A model generated the notes under the pieces. The model saw nothing but the letters and a program-made list of their open reading frames with translations, searched no databases and was not told the origin of the DNA. Source: Woeseia sp034521225 (GTDB lineage: Bacteria; Pseudomonadota; Gammaproteobacteria; Steroidobacterales; Woeseiaceae). From it: a stretch of DNA of 64,000 nucleotides. Position numbers and translations under genes: made by a program. This document shows positions 28,268 through 36,944 of the stretch, in pieces; the stretch's first letter is position 1, and the number at the start of each line of letters is the position of its first letter. Location: the NCBI GenBank assembly GCA_034521225.1, contig JAXHMR010000023.1, positions 1 through 64,000 of the forward strand, in the 5' to 3' direction.

Positions 28268-29955
28268 GAATGCACCGGCCCGCGTTGCAGCGACACCAGC
28301 AGGCTGGGCCGTCGCACCTTGCGTGTCGACGTGCGCGGCAGCGGTTCGTTGCGCAGGATGAACCGGGTCGGCCGCTTGCACGGCGACAGCGCCAGCGCAC
28401 GGTCGTCAAGCACCCGGCGCAGTGCGAGTTCGAGATTCGCCGCCGACCCCGCAGAACGCCGGATTGCTGCGTCGCTGGCCACGACGATCGCGCAGACTTC
28501 CTCGAAGCCCTTCTGTATGCCGCGCACCGCCGGCACGCCGATGACACAGCCCTCCTGGAAGTCCGGATGGTCGAACAGCACCGCTTCCAGTTCCTCAGGC
28601 TGCACTTTCTTGCCGCTGCCAAGGACGATGACGTTCTTCTTGCGGCCGGAGACGTGCAGGAAACCATTGCGGTCGAGATAGCCGAGATCGCCGGTGTGCA
28701 ACCAGCCATCGCGATCGATCAAGCTGCGCGTCAATATCTCGTCACCAAAGTAGCCGCGCATGACATGCGGACCGCGCGTCAGGATTTCGCCGCCGTCCTT
28801 CGTGGATATGCGGATTTCGACACCGGGCAGCGGCCTGCCTACGGAGCCGGCGCGCGCGGCCACGGGCCCGTTCGTCGAGATGATCGGGCTGGTCTCCGCG
28901 AGCCCGTAGCCCTGGTAGACGGGTAACCCGATTCTCGCGAAGAAACGTTCTGTCGCGGGAGCGAGCGGCGCGCCGCCGCAAACGAAATACTGGAGGGCAT
29001 GACCGAAGCGGCTGTGTATGCGGGCGAACAGGCGGCGCCGCGCCGACATCGGCAACAGCGCCGAGGCGCTCGTCAGCAGAGTGAACAGGCGGCGCCTGAT
29101 ACCCGACTGGCGCGCCACTTCATTGCGAATGGCTGCCTTTATCAGCTCCAGGAACAGCGGCACGACGACCATGCAGGTCACTCGCCGGCCCCGCATCGCG
29201 TCGATGACTTCCGCGGGCAGCAGGCTGTTGCAGTAACAGATCCGGCCGCCGCCGTAGAGGATGCCGAGGAAGCCGGCGGTCACCTCGAAGAGGTGGCTGA
29301 GCGGAAGTATCGAGACGCTGCTGCAGTGCTCGTCGTTTTGCATCACGCTGCGGATTGCGCGCACCTGGAAATCCAGATTGCCGTGGGTGGTGACGACCCC
29401 CTTGGAATTGCCCGTGGTGCCGGACGTATAGGTCAGCACCGCGGCATCGTCGGCGCCCCGCAGCGCACAGGCCCGGTCCGGGCCCGGGGTCAGCGAGTCC
29501 ATTGACGGCCACGGCGCGTCGATGTCGTCGGGCTCGAGACTCAACACCATGACCGGGCCGATGCCGGCGGCCAGTAAATCGTGGGCCAGCGCTTCCTGAC
29601 CGCTGGCAACGAGCAGCAGGCGCGGGCGTGCGTCGCTGAGAATTCGCTGCAGCTCGGGCACGGTCTGACGGACATCGAGCGGCAATGCGATACCGCCGGC
29701 GCGAAGTGCGGCGAAGAAGGCCACGCCCCAGCGCGGCCGCGACTCGGAGAGCAACGCCACCCGGTCGTCCGGCTGCAATCCGGCCTCGCGAAACGCTCCA
29801 GCCAGCCGCGACGAGGCCGCCAGCAACGCCTCGTAGCTGTATTCCTCGCTGCGGCCTCCCCGCCGGGAATCACTGTCCGCCAGGCCGAGTGCGGCTTGTG
29901 CTCCAAAGCGCACGGCGCCAGCCTCGATAATGCATGCAATATTCAGGTTTTTCAT
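28264..29955 (-). CDS. Acyl-AMP ligase (acyl-CoA/acyl-ACP synthetase), first gene of the biosynthetic operon
   Basis: About 563 residues from ATG 29955 with AGGTGGA upstream. ANL motifs are complete: LTYTSGTTGNSKGVV (A3), YQGYGLAETSP (A5), HTGDLGYLDRNGFLHVSGRKKN (A7/A8) and the terminal lysine region PRTSTRKVRR (A10). The overall pattern is of the fatty-acid-activating FadD type, with no carrier domain attached. It likely activates a fatty or aryl acid for transfer to a carrier protein. The first ~24 residues and the leader are duplicated at 17.3 kb. The stop overlaps the methyltransferase start by ATGA. Confidence 0.9.
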   Translation of the reverse strand: MKNLNIACIIEAGAVRFGAQAALGLADSDSRRGGRSEEYSYEALLAASSRLAGAFREAGLQPDDRVALLSESRPRWGVAFFAALRAGGIALPLDVRQTVPELQRILSDARPRLLLVASGQEALAHDLLAAGIGPVMVLSLEPDDIDAPWPSMDSLTPGPDRACALRGADDAAVLTYTSGTTGNSKGVVTTHGNLDFQVRAIRSVMQNDEHCSSVSILPLSHLFEVTAGFLGILYGGGRICYCNSLLPAEVIDAMRGRRVTCMVVVPLFLELIKAAIRNEVARQSGIRRRLFTLLTSASALLPMSARRRLFARIHSRFGHALQYFVCGGAPLAPATERFFARIGLPVYQGYGLAETSPIISTNGPVAARAGSVGRPLPGVEIRISTKDGGEILTRGPHVMRGYFGDEILTRSLIDRDGWLHTGDLGYLDRNGFLHVSGRKKNVIVLGSGKKVQPEELEAVLFDHPDFQEGCVIGVPAVRGIQKGFEEVCAIVVASDAAIRRSAGSAANLELALRRVLDDRALALSPCKRPTRFILRNEPLPRTSTRKVRRPSLLVSLQRGPVHS

Positions 29956-30068
29956 TACGCTCCACCTCGCGGATTCCATCGGGTCCAAAGCGATGGACCG
30001 GGGCGGATTGTTGCGCTACTGCGCCGATCCGGCCTGAGGTCGGCGTAATTTTTTCCTGATGAATCCCT
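29882..30068 (-). repeat. Leader repeat copy B: 5' region of the biosynthetic operon
   Basis: Partner of the repeat at 17288-17472. It covers the first codons of the AMP ligase and about 110 bases upstream. Minus-strand landmarks are AGGGATTCATCAG, AATTACGCCGACCTCA, CGCAACAATC and CGAGGTGGAG. The hairpin GGTCCA-TCGCTT-TGGACC occupies the place of GTCCG-TCGAAG-CGGAC in copy A, with an A-T pair exchanged for G-C. Probably the promoter and structured 5' untranslated leader of the operon. Confidence 0.7.
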
Positions 30069-30094
30069 TTCCGGTGCGAAAAGTCATCCTGCGG

Positions 30095-30310
30095 CTACTT
30101 CAACCAGAACACGCGCTCGACCGGTACCCCGCGAGCCTGCGCCAGTCTCAGCGCAAGAATGCTCGAGGGCACAAAAACCCCGTTCTCGACGGTATTTACC
30201 GTCTTGCGACTGACGCCTATTGGCTCGGCCAATTGCGCCTGCGTCAGGCCTGCCTCTCCGCTGGCGGGCCGGTCGAGCGGTTCGGTCCGGTGTATAATCG
30301 AACGCGAACA
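30095..30310 (-). CDS. Small XRE-family helix-turn-helix regulator, start uncertain
   Basis: The recognisable part is AGLTQAQLAEPIGVSRKTV then NTVENGVFVPSSILAL and LAQARGVPVERVFWLK, the YozG-like 65-70 residue regulators that end in FWL. The N-terminal helix is not readable in the same frame and no good start codon with a ribosome-binding site is visible, so one more frame break near 30280 is likely. It ends 140 bases upstream of the biosynthetic operon on the same strand and is divergent from the GFA gene. It may regulate either neighbour. Confidence 0.6.
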   Translation of the reverse strand, partial: CSRSIIHRTEPLDRPASGEAGLTQAQLAEPIGVSRKTVNTVENGVFVPSSILALRLAQARGVPVERVFWLK

Positions 30311-30378
30311 GACCGACTCGTCACCGAGGGTGTCGTTTCGGTGTAACCGAATCTGCGACAAGAAGAGGTAATTTTGCC

Positions 30379-30816
30379 ATGGCACACAAATACACGGGGG
30401 GCTGCGATCACATCCATACGCACGCCGACGAAGACCCGATCGATAACCATACCTGCCACTGCTCCGTCTGCAAGCGCGTAACAAAACAGCCGGACACGCA
30501 CGTCGTTTTCTTCAAGCACGACGACCTCAAGGTGGACAAACCCGGTGACTTGAAACGCCAGCCGTTCAACGACCAGAACCCGGACGGACCACTGGAGCTC
30601 TGCGTCTGCAAGACCTGCGGCACGCCGATCATGCTCGACGACAAGCAGAAGCGGATACGCGCCATCGTGCCGAACCTGATGGGCTTCGACGCCGAAAAAC
30701 TGCCAGCGACCTACCATGCTTTTTTCGATGCGTCGCAGGGTACGGCGAAACCGAAGGACGGTCGTCCGGTTTACGAGGGCTTACGCCCCGATTTCACGTG
30801 GCCGGCGCCAGCCTAG
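30379..30816 (+). CDS. GFA-family (glutathione-dependent formaldehyde-activating enzyme/CENP-V like) zinc protein
   Basis: 145 residues. Zinc-binding cysteines are arranged as in the Mss4-like GFA fold: GGCDHIHT, NHTCHCSVCKRV and LCVCKTCGTPIM. An AGAGG site precedes the ATG. Family members have seldom been shown to act on formaldehyde; some are lyases or of unknown function. It is a single gene between the XRE regulator and the symporter. Confidence 0.8.
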   Translation: MAHKYTGGCDHIHTHADEDPIDNHTCHCSVCKRVTKQPDTHVVFFKHDDLKVDKPGDLKRQPFNDQNPDGPLELCVCKTCGTPIMLDDKQKRIRAIVPNLMGFDAEKLPATYHAFFDASQGTAKPKDGRPVYEGLRPDFTWPAPA

Positions 30817-30914
30817 CCCGCTCTCCATTACAACGGCCTCGCTGACACGGTAGACTTTGCTGTCATTCACGCGGATCGCGCCAGGTCCTGCAGCGCGGCG
30901 CATCCAGGGTTGAA

Positions 30915-32321
30915 TTGCGAAAAGATTCTGAAAACAAGTCGCTGGCCGCGTCCAGCGGAAGCTTAAGCCGGCTCGTTCGAGGCAAGCTGTGGCTGCAGGT
31001 CCTGATCGGAATGATGCTGGGCTTGCTGGTCGGTATTTTGATCGGCCCGGGCGTCGGGTTACTGGAGGCCGCGACCAGCCTCGTCGTTGGTAACTGGCTG
31101 GCGTTTCCCGGCCGCTTGTTCCTCGTGACAATCCAGATGATCGTCGTGCCGCTGGTGTTTGCCTCGATCATCAGGGGACTTGCAGCGGGTGGGGATCCCG
31201 CGACGCTGAAGCAGCTAGGGCTTTGGGTCACGGGCTTTTTCGTCGTGACCACGGCGATCGCCGCAACCATCGGGATCCAGCTCGCTTTAACGATTGAACC
31301 CGGCAGCTACCTGCAGCTCGGGGACCGCGTCGCGGAGTTCGGCGGCGAAGTTGCCGACGACGTTGCATCTCCGGCACCGCCGATGCTGCGGCAACTCCCG
31401 GAAGTCGTCATCGGCCTGCTTCCCGCAAACCCGCTCAACGCACTGGTGCAAGGCGAGATGCTGCAAATCGTGCTCTTCGCCTTCATCATCGGCGTGGCAC
31501 TGCTATCGCTTCCGAAGAAATCGGCGCAGCCCATGCTCGACCTGCTCGGCTCACTGCAGGAAGTTTGCATGACGGTCGTGCGCTGGGCCATGACCATCGC
31601 GCCGTTCGCCGTTTTTGGCCTCATGGCGCAGCTTACGAGCCGTACCGGTTGGCAGACGCTCGCAGGCCTTAGCGTTTATGTGGGAACGGTCCTGCTAGGC
31701 CTGCTGCTGATGCTTGCCCTTTACCTGATCTTCCTGCGGTTGGTTGCGCGCCTCGATCCGCGACGCTTTCTTGCGGACACGCGCGAACTGCTGCTGCTGG
31801 CGTTCAGCACATCGAGCTCGGCGGCGGTAATGCCGTTGTCGATGAAGACCGCGGTAGAGAAATTTCATGTGCGCTCCAGCGTGGCCCAATTCGTGATTCC
31901 GCTCGGCGCGACTATCAACATGAATGGCACGGCGCTGTACCAGGCCGTAGCCGCGATATTCCTGGCCCAGGTATTCGCGGTCGACGTTTCAACCAGCGGC
32001 ATGGTCCTCATCATCGCGATGGCAGTCGGAGCGTCGATCGGCTCGCCGGCGACGCCGGGCGTCGGCATCGTGATCCTGGCGAGCATCCTCGGAACGATCG
32101 GCGTGCCGCCTGCCGGCGTCGCACTGATCATCGGCGTCGACCGCCTGCTCGACATGTGCCGGACTGCGGTCAACGTCGCCGGCGACCTGGTGGCGTCAAT
32201 CTTCGTCGACCGGCGCGTGCTCGGCCAGCGCGAGCAGGAGCCTGCGAACGCCGAAATCGCAACGCATGCGGCCAGCGACGCGGCCCCGGCTTGTGACCCA
32301 CGCAGCCCCGGTAACATGTAG
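30915..32321 (+). CDS. Dicarboxylate/amino acid:cation symporter (DAACS family)
   Basis: 468 residues, TTG start after CAGGG. It has about eight helices and two re-entrant loops. Family hallmarks are the serine-rich loop LAFSTSSSAAVMPLSMKTA, the conserved INMNGTALYQAVAAIFLAQ helix and the GSPATPGVGIVILASIL loop ending with RLLDMCRTAVNVAGD. It imports C4-dicarboxylates or acidic amino acids with sodium or protons at the inner membrane. A start further downstream near LWLQVLIGMM would also give a complete transporter core. Confidence 0.9.
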   Translation: MRKDSENKSLAASSGSLSRLVRGKLWLQVLIGMMLGLLVGILIGPGVGLLEAATSLVVGNWLAFPGRLFLVTIQMIVVPLVFASIIRGLAAGGDPATLKQLGLWVTGFFVVTTAIAATIGIQLALTIEPGSYLQLGDRVAEFGGEVADDVASPAPPMLRQLPEVVIGLLPANPLNALVQGEMLQIVLFAFIIGVALLSLPKKSAQPMLDLLGSLQEVCMTVVRWAMTIAPFAVFGLMAQLTSRTGWQTLAGLSVYVGTVLLGLLLMLALYLIFLRLVARLDPRRFLADTRELLLLAFSTSSSAAVMPLSMKTAVEKFHVRSSVAQFVIPLGATINMNGTALYQAVAAIFLAQVFAVDVSTSGMVLIIAMAVGASIGSPATPGVGIVILASILGTIGVPPAGVALIIGVDRLLDMCRTAVNVAGDLVASIFVDRRVLGQREQEPANAEIATHAASDAAPACDPRSPGNM

Positions 32322-32343
32322 AGCTTGTTTCCGGAGGTCTGCC

Positions 32344-33438
32344 TTGATTCAACGATTCCACAAACACCTTAAATTCATCTCGTTGCTATGTACCGTCAGC
32401 GTGCTCTGCGGCTGCATGAACCTCGGTCCTCGAGCCGTCCAGGCCGGCCGCGCGGACTACAACACCGTGCTCAGGGATACGGCCGACGAGCAGTTACTCG
32501 TCAATCTCGTGCGCCTGCGCTACAGGGACCGGCCATATTTCCTCGAGGTCTCGGCGGTAACGACGCAATTCTCTTTCAGCCCGCAGGTCTCTGCCAGCGG
32601 CGGCATCGGCGCGCGGGACCCGGCGCAGGACGCGGAACTCGGCGCCGGCGTCGGCTACTCGGAAGTGCCAACCATCAGCTACACGCCGCTGCAGGGCGAT
32701 GACTTCGCGAGGCGGTTGCTGAGCCCGGTATCGCTCGAGGCCCTCGTGTCGCTCAGCCATTCAGGCTGGAGCGCCGAGCGGCTTCTTCGCATTTGCGTAC
32801 AACGTATCAACGGAATTCCAAACGCCGTCACGGCCTCCGGCCCGACGCCGGACACCGCACCGGAGTTCCGGCGTTTCAACGAACTTGCGCGCCTGTTGCG
32901 CGAACTCCAGCTCGGCAACGACGTCGCGATTGCATTTCGGGCCGGACCGGCAAGTGTGCCGGTACTGACATTCAGCGAGCGGGCGCTGTCTGGCAACGCA
33001 TACCGCAGCATCGTCGAACTGCTTGGCGTCGCTCCCGGCCGGCGCCAATACGAGATCGTGTCGGCGCTGGGCAGCGCGGGCCCGGAGGCGATCAGCATCC
33101 AGACGCGGTCCCTGAACGGGATTCTCTATTTCCTGTCGCACGGCGTCGCCGTGCCTCCCGGGCACCGCGACAGCGGGCTGGTCACGGACACGCGGGAGCC
33201 GGGCGGCGCGCCCTTTGACTGGTCCGAGGTTACAGGCGGGCTTTTGCGGATCGAGTCCATGGAGAAGGCACCGGACCCGGCGGCAGTACGTGTCCGCTAC
33301 CGGGATCACTGGTTCTACATTCGGGACAACGACCTGCCGTCGAAGTCGACGTTTTCACTGCTCGCGCAGCTATTCGCGTTGCAGGCCGGCAGCGGTGAAG
33401 GATTGCAGCCCGTACTGACGATTCCTGTCGGCGGCTAG
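32344..33438 (+). CDS. Conserved hypothetical lipoprotein
   Basis: About 364 residues from TTG 32344, ten bases behind a GGAGG site. A longer reading would start inside the symporter gene and has no site. The lipobox is SVLCGC-MNLG. The mature part begins with charged helices (DTADEQLLVNLVRLRYRDRPYFLEVSAVTTQ) and continues as mixed alpha/beta. The string LVNLVRLRYRDxPxFLxVS recurs in a family of outer-membrane-associated lipoproteins of unknown function. No partner genes are adjacent. Confidence 0.75.
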   Translation: MIQRFHKHLKFISLLCTVSVLCGCMNLGPRAVQAGRADYNTVLRDTADEQLLVNLVRLRYRDRPYFLEVSAVTTQFSFSPQVSASGGIGARDPAQDAELGAGVGYSEVPTISYTPLQGDDFARRLLSPVSLEALVSLSHSGWSAERLLRICVQRINGIPNAVTASGPTPDTAPEFRRFNELARLLRELQLGNDVAIAFRAGPASVPVLTFSERALSGNAYRSIVELLGVAPGRRQYEIVSALGSAGPEAISIQTRSLNGILYFLSHGVAVPPGHRDSGLVTDTREPGGAPFDWSEVTGGLLRIESMEKAPDPAAVRVRYRDHWFYIRDNDLPSKSTFSLLAQLFALQAGSGEGLQPVLTIPVGG

Positions 33439-33503
33439 GAGTCTGCGCGAACATTGCGCTCCGCGGAAACGCCGGCGACGCTGCCCCCCAAGAGAGCCCT
33501 TAG

Positions 33504-34373
33504 CTATTCCCTCGCGAACGCCTGCGACTTTGCGAGGAACGCCGCGAGCACATCGTCGTTGCTGTTGAGAAACGCGGTCGGCCCCATGCGCAGCAGCTCC
33601 TGCATCACGTGCACGAAATGGGCTTGATCCGTATAACCGAAGCCGTACGAAACCTTGGAGATCTGGGCCTGCTCTCCGCTGAGGAGCGCACCCAGCGCGG
33701 TGTTGAGTTGCACGACCTTGGCGAAATATTTCGGGCCGATCCCGACGACGTCGCCGAATACTCGTGAGAGGTGACGCTGGCTCACGCCCAGCTCGCGCGA
33801 CAACTCACCGATGCGCACGAGCCCTGCCGCGCGCTCGATCGCCTCGACGGCCTGCTCGAGATAATGCACAGGCGGTGCCGCATCTTCAACAAAGCTCGCC
33901 AGGACGTTCTGAAATGCCGCACCCCGTGCTTCAGCCGATTCGTACCGCACTTCCAGTAGCGGCGCCAGCGCTCGCGCGCACGCCGGTGCAATGTCCGCGA
34001 CCGGCACCGGGCGGCCGTAGATTGCGGCTCCCGGAACGTGGATCAAGCGCGCAAGACCCGTGGCCGTGAACTCAGCGATGATGTGCACTACTTGTCCGGT
34101 ATGCAGCACCTCGACGTTCTGGCCGCGGAGCTGGCCCGCGAAGTGGAACCTTCCGTAACGGGTCGCCACTCCGTCGATGCGAACTTTCACGTGGCCGGAC
34201 GCATGCCAGCCAATATAATTGTATCCGGTCGGTGCGGCACGCACGAGAAAACCGTCCGGCACCTCCGCGTCCGCGATAAGTATGCGGCGCAAAAAGGGTT
34301 TCAGCACATCAAGCGGCGGGTGGATCGAGCAGAAATCCGGCGCCGGTACATCTTCGTTTTCCTGGCGGACCAT
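33504..34373 (-). CDS. AraC-family transcriptional regulator
   Basis: 289 residues. The N-terminal half is a DUF6597-like effector domain (GFLVRAAPTGYNYIGWHASG, LHTGQVVHIIAEFTATGLARL). The C-terminal half is the AraC double HTH (IGELSRELGVSQRHLSRVFGD ... ISKVSYGFGYTDQAHFVHVMQE). The frame is intact. Targets unknown; the neighbours are convergent or distant, so it does not obviously control an adjacent operon. Confidence 0.85.
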   Translation of the reverse strand: MVRQENEDVPAPDFCSIHPPLDVLKPFLRRILIADAEVPDGFLVRAAPTGYNYIGWHASGHVKVRIDGVATRYGRFHFAGQLRGQNVEVLHTGQVVHIIAEFTATGLARLIHVPGAAIYGRPVPVADIAPACARALAPLLEVRYESAEARGAAFQNVLASFVEDAAPPVHYLEQAVEAIERAAGLVRIGELSRELGVSQRHLSRVFGDVVGIGPKYFAKVVQLNTALGALLSGEQAQISKVSYGFGYTDQAHFVHVMQELLRMGPTAFLNSNDDVLAAFLAKSQAFARE

Positions 34374-34477
34374 TCGCTCAGATTATCGAAAGTCCTCGTA
34401 ATAAGCCAAAGCTCCGTGCTCGCTAAGGGCTCGGTGGATTCAAATGAAGGATTTCGTAACAATATTGAGCCATGCTG

Positions 34478-36238
34478 TCAGGGCCCGCCTTTGACAATTT
34501 TCCGGCAGATCAACTGGAGCCCGACAAGCGCGTTGCTGGACGAGTTTCCTCTCCGATCATCGAAATGCGCGACAAATCCGGTTGCCGCGTGCTGGCTGTT
34601 GCAAACAACCAGCGTCGACCATTCCGCACAGTTGGGCAGCGACTCGGTAGCCTGGGCATATGCACCAAATGTTCCGTCACTCTCGAGCGCGTGCCCTCGT
34701 ATCTGAAGGCCCTTGACGCGGCCATTCCTGGGGTTAGTGCATACCTGCAGTGCTGTCATCGCCCCGGGTATTTGAACCAGGATACCGTCATAACCCAGTC
34801 GATTCGCACATTCCGATATCCCGGTATCCTCGACCAAAACGTTCCCGTCATAGCCCACAAGTAAGTCGATCTCACAAGGAACATTGTTGGAGGCCCCGAC
34901 AAGTATACTGAGCATTCCAGCCCCGCCATAAAACTCGGCATACTGGTCGCGTGAAAACTTGTTGAAAGAGTCATCCGGCCTGACAATGTCTCCCGTCCGT
35001 CCGCTGACCTCCGTAAGATGTGTCTCCGTTTCGGAAAAGCGCCACACCATTGGCCTGTCCGGGTCTCCGTCTTCGTTCGCTGCTTCTTCTTCCTGAGCCG
35101 CCCGACGTTCTGCTTCCGCCAATGCCTGCTGCTCGGCTTGCTGTCGCGCCTGCTCTTCGCGCTCCGCAGCACGCTGCTCGGCTCCTTCGATGGCCGCTTC
35201 GCCGGCCACTTGCTCAGCCTGTACCTGGATTTCTTCCTGATCCGGGAGTTGGTGTCGATCCCCGGTGTCGTCGGTCAGCGTCGGCTGGTCGGAAACAGAT
35301 GCATCCCGCCCGCTTCCCATTTCTTCCCGTGCTTCGATCTGGTCGATATCCGTAACGCCGCCGTCCCGCTCTCGCAGTATGTCCGCCGTCGGTGACTGGT
35401 TGTCGGGTGGCGTGAATTCGCCGCCAGGCTGACCAGGCAACTCCACACCGGCTGACGCCACGCTCTGTGCGCCGACGGCGTCCCTGACATCGGCGAGCTG
35501 CGCCGTTGTCAGGGCACTGCCATAGACGCGCACATCATCAACGGCGATACCGACCGCCGGCGCAAGCGCGGGGTCGAAGGTTCGGGCGCCGATGAAAACC
35601 CACGCCTTAGGATCGGCGTCCGGATCGTCGGGATTCACGTGCTTGCTGGCGGGGTAGAGTGACTTGGTTCTGACGCCGTCCCTGTCGTACGTCGAATCGT
35701 TCTGCATTACATGAAGCGTCTGCGCAGGCACGTCGATGGTCCCGGCGACGAACACCCATTCCTCGGTCGGTGAATAGCTACTGGCCAGAAGTGCTGACCG
35801 CGCTCCGCGCATGCTTGCTTTCACTCCATAGCGACGCTTGGAAAGCCGCAGCGCCGGCGTAGTCCCTTGACGGCCGGACGAGACGATCGAATGATCCGTG
35901 TCCGGTGCCGTTTCGTCTGCACGCACCCAGGCCGTAATCGTCACTCGGGGGTATTGCTCGGGCGACAGGTCGACGGGGACGGCAATGACCGAATGACCAT
36001 CAAATTTCATCGCGCTGCCGATATGTCCCTGCACCGTGGCAGGGCCGGCGCCCACGACTTCGGCCGCTCCGCCAGAGCCGGCATTCTGTACTGTACCGTC
36101 AAGTGGCAGGTGCACGAGCAATTCCTGCGCGTTCACCGTCAGCGCGCACAGTGTGGCAGCGTTAGAAAGCCACAATATGCGAAAGCTCTTCTTCCCCGGC
36201 CTTGTCAGCAAAGCGTGCATTCTGTTCCTCTTGGTCAT
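34478..36238 (-). CDS. Secreted LamG (concanavalin A-like) protein with coiled coil
   Basis: 586 residues. A signal peptide (ILWLSNAATLCALTVNA-QELL) precedes a LamG/LamGL domain at about 40-260 (LLVHLPLDGTVQNAGSGG, GSAMKFDGHSVIAVP, VTITAWVRADE, IAVDDVRVYGSALTTAQLADV). An acidic linker is followed by an Ala/Glu/Gln-rich coiled coil at about 340-395 (EQARQQAEQQALAEAERRAA). The cysteine-containing C-terminal domain (~400-586) is beta-rich and unrecognised. Likely extracellular or periplasmic, binding carbohydrate. Confidence 0.75.
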   Translation of the reverse strand: MTKRNRMHALLTRPGKKSFRILWLSNAATLCALTVNAQELLVHLPLDGTVQNAGSGGAAEVVGAGPATVQGHIGSAMKFDGHSVIAVPVDLSPEQYPRVTITAWVRADETAPDTDHSIVSSGRQGTTPALRLSKRRYGVKASMRGARSALLASSYSPTEEWVFVAGTIDVPAQTLHVMQNDSTYDRDGVRTKSLYPASKHVNPDDPDADPKAWVFIGARTFDPALAPAVGIAVDDVRVYGSALTTAQLADVRDAVGAQSVASAGVELPGQPGGEFTPPDNQSPTADILRERDGGVTDIDQIEAREEMGSGRDASVSDQPTLTDDTGDRHQLPDQEEIQVQAEQVAGEAAIEGAEQRAAEREEQARQQAEQQALAEAERRAAQEEEAANEDGDPDRPMVWRFSETETHLTEVSGRTGDIVRPDDSFNKFSRDQYAEFYGGAGMLSILVGASNNVPCEIDLLVGYDGNVLVEDTGISECANRLGYDGILVQIPGAMTALQVCTNPRNGRVKGLQIRGHALESDGTFGAYAQATESLPNCAEWSTLVVCNSQHAATGFVAHFDDRRGNSSSNALVGLQLICRKIVKGGP

Positions 36239-36285
36239 GCCTTGTGGATCACCGATACTTCGCCGCGCGTCATATTCCGCGTCCG

Positions 36286-36693
36286 TTACGGCATGCCCGC
36301 AAGCCGGCGCTCCATTCCGCCCGCCCGAAGGGCGCCGTCGGTCTCACCCACCATGAAAACGTACAAATAGCTGTGTCCGTCCTGGGTCCCGGGAACGGCA
36401 ACCTTCAACCAACCGCCGCCTGCACTCCATTGGCTGATCGACTCGAAATCGAAGTCCACGGATCGGTAGAAATCGGCTCGCTCCGTGAAGCTTTCAGCAT
36501 CGTGCCAGCGGCTCCCGTCCGCGACGTGCAGCATCTCGGCCCGCTCGCGGTCTTCGTCCCGGATGGCTTCGATCAATGCAACCACTATCTCAGCGGCAGT
36601 CTCCGGTTGTTCAGCTGTGGTATCGGCGCTCCCAATGCTGGTGGCAAAGAAAATCATGAGCGCAAGGCTGCAAAGTGCGGGTATGGCTTTCAT
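36286..36693 (-). CDS. Small exported protein of unknown function
   Basis: 135 residues. The signal peptide MKAIPALCSLALMIFFATSIGSA-DTT is clear. The mature part contains AEIVVALIEAIRDEDRERAEML and WLKVAVPGTQDGHSYLYVFMV, which suggests an SnoaL/NTF2-like or DUF4440-like fold, but this is a guess. It lies 47 bases upstream of the LamG gene on the same strand and may be cotranscribed. Confidence 0.6.
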   Translation of the reverse strand: MKAIPALCSLALMIFFATSIGSADTTAEQPETAAEIVVALIEAIRDEDRERAEMLHVADGSRWHDAESFTERADFYRSVDFDFESISQWSAGGGWLKVAVPGTQDGHSYLYVFMVGETDGALRAGGMERRLAGMP

Positions 36694-36944
36694 TGGCTAC
36701 TCCTATTGCTTTGTTAGGGTTGTGCAATTGCTTCAGGTGGGCTTCCGAAAGCAAAACGTCTGGAACATGCATAAGCCAACCTTGCTTTTTGATCTTCGCG
36801 TTTCGTCCGCGGAAACGCCCGCAGTCATCCCAGTTGACCTTGGCACAAGCTGGAGATGCTCGCTTGTAAAAAACGGACGCGCGCTTGCGCATGACTCGGC
36901 TTGCGGAACACGGCCACTCGCGCATCCGCAAAACCCTGCCACAC
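36694..36944. other. Intergenic region without recognisable gene
   Basis: About 250 bases between the small exported protein and the YdbT-like gene. The start of the small protein's promoter must lie here. One longer minus-strand frame crosses it, without recognisable motifs or a ribosome-binding site. Confidence 0.4.

Noticed and set aside
20529..29955. An aryl polyene cluster
   Set aside because: It shares two carriers, an AMP ligase and an MMPL exporter, but lacks the KAS I/II ketosynthases, dehydratase, ketoreductase, ammonia lyase and LolA-like proteins that define those clusters.
30292..30297. TATAAT as a -10 box for the GFA gene
   Set aside because: No acceptable -35 lies 16-18 bases upstream and it falls where the XRE gene start should be, so I do not report it as a promoter.
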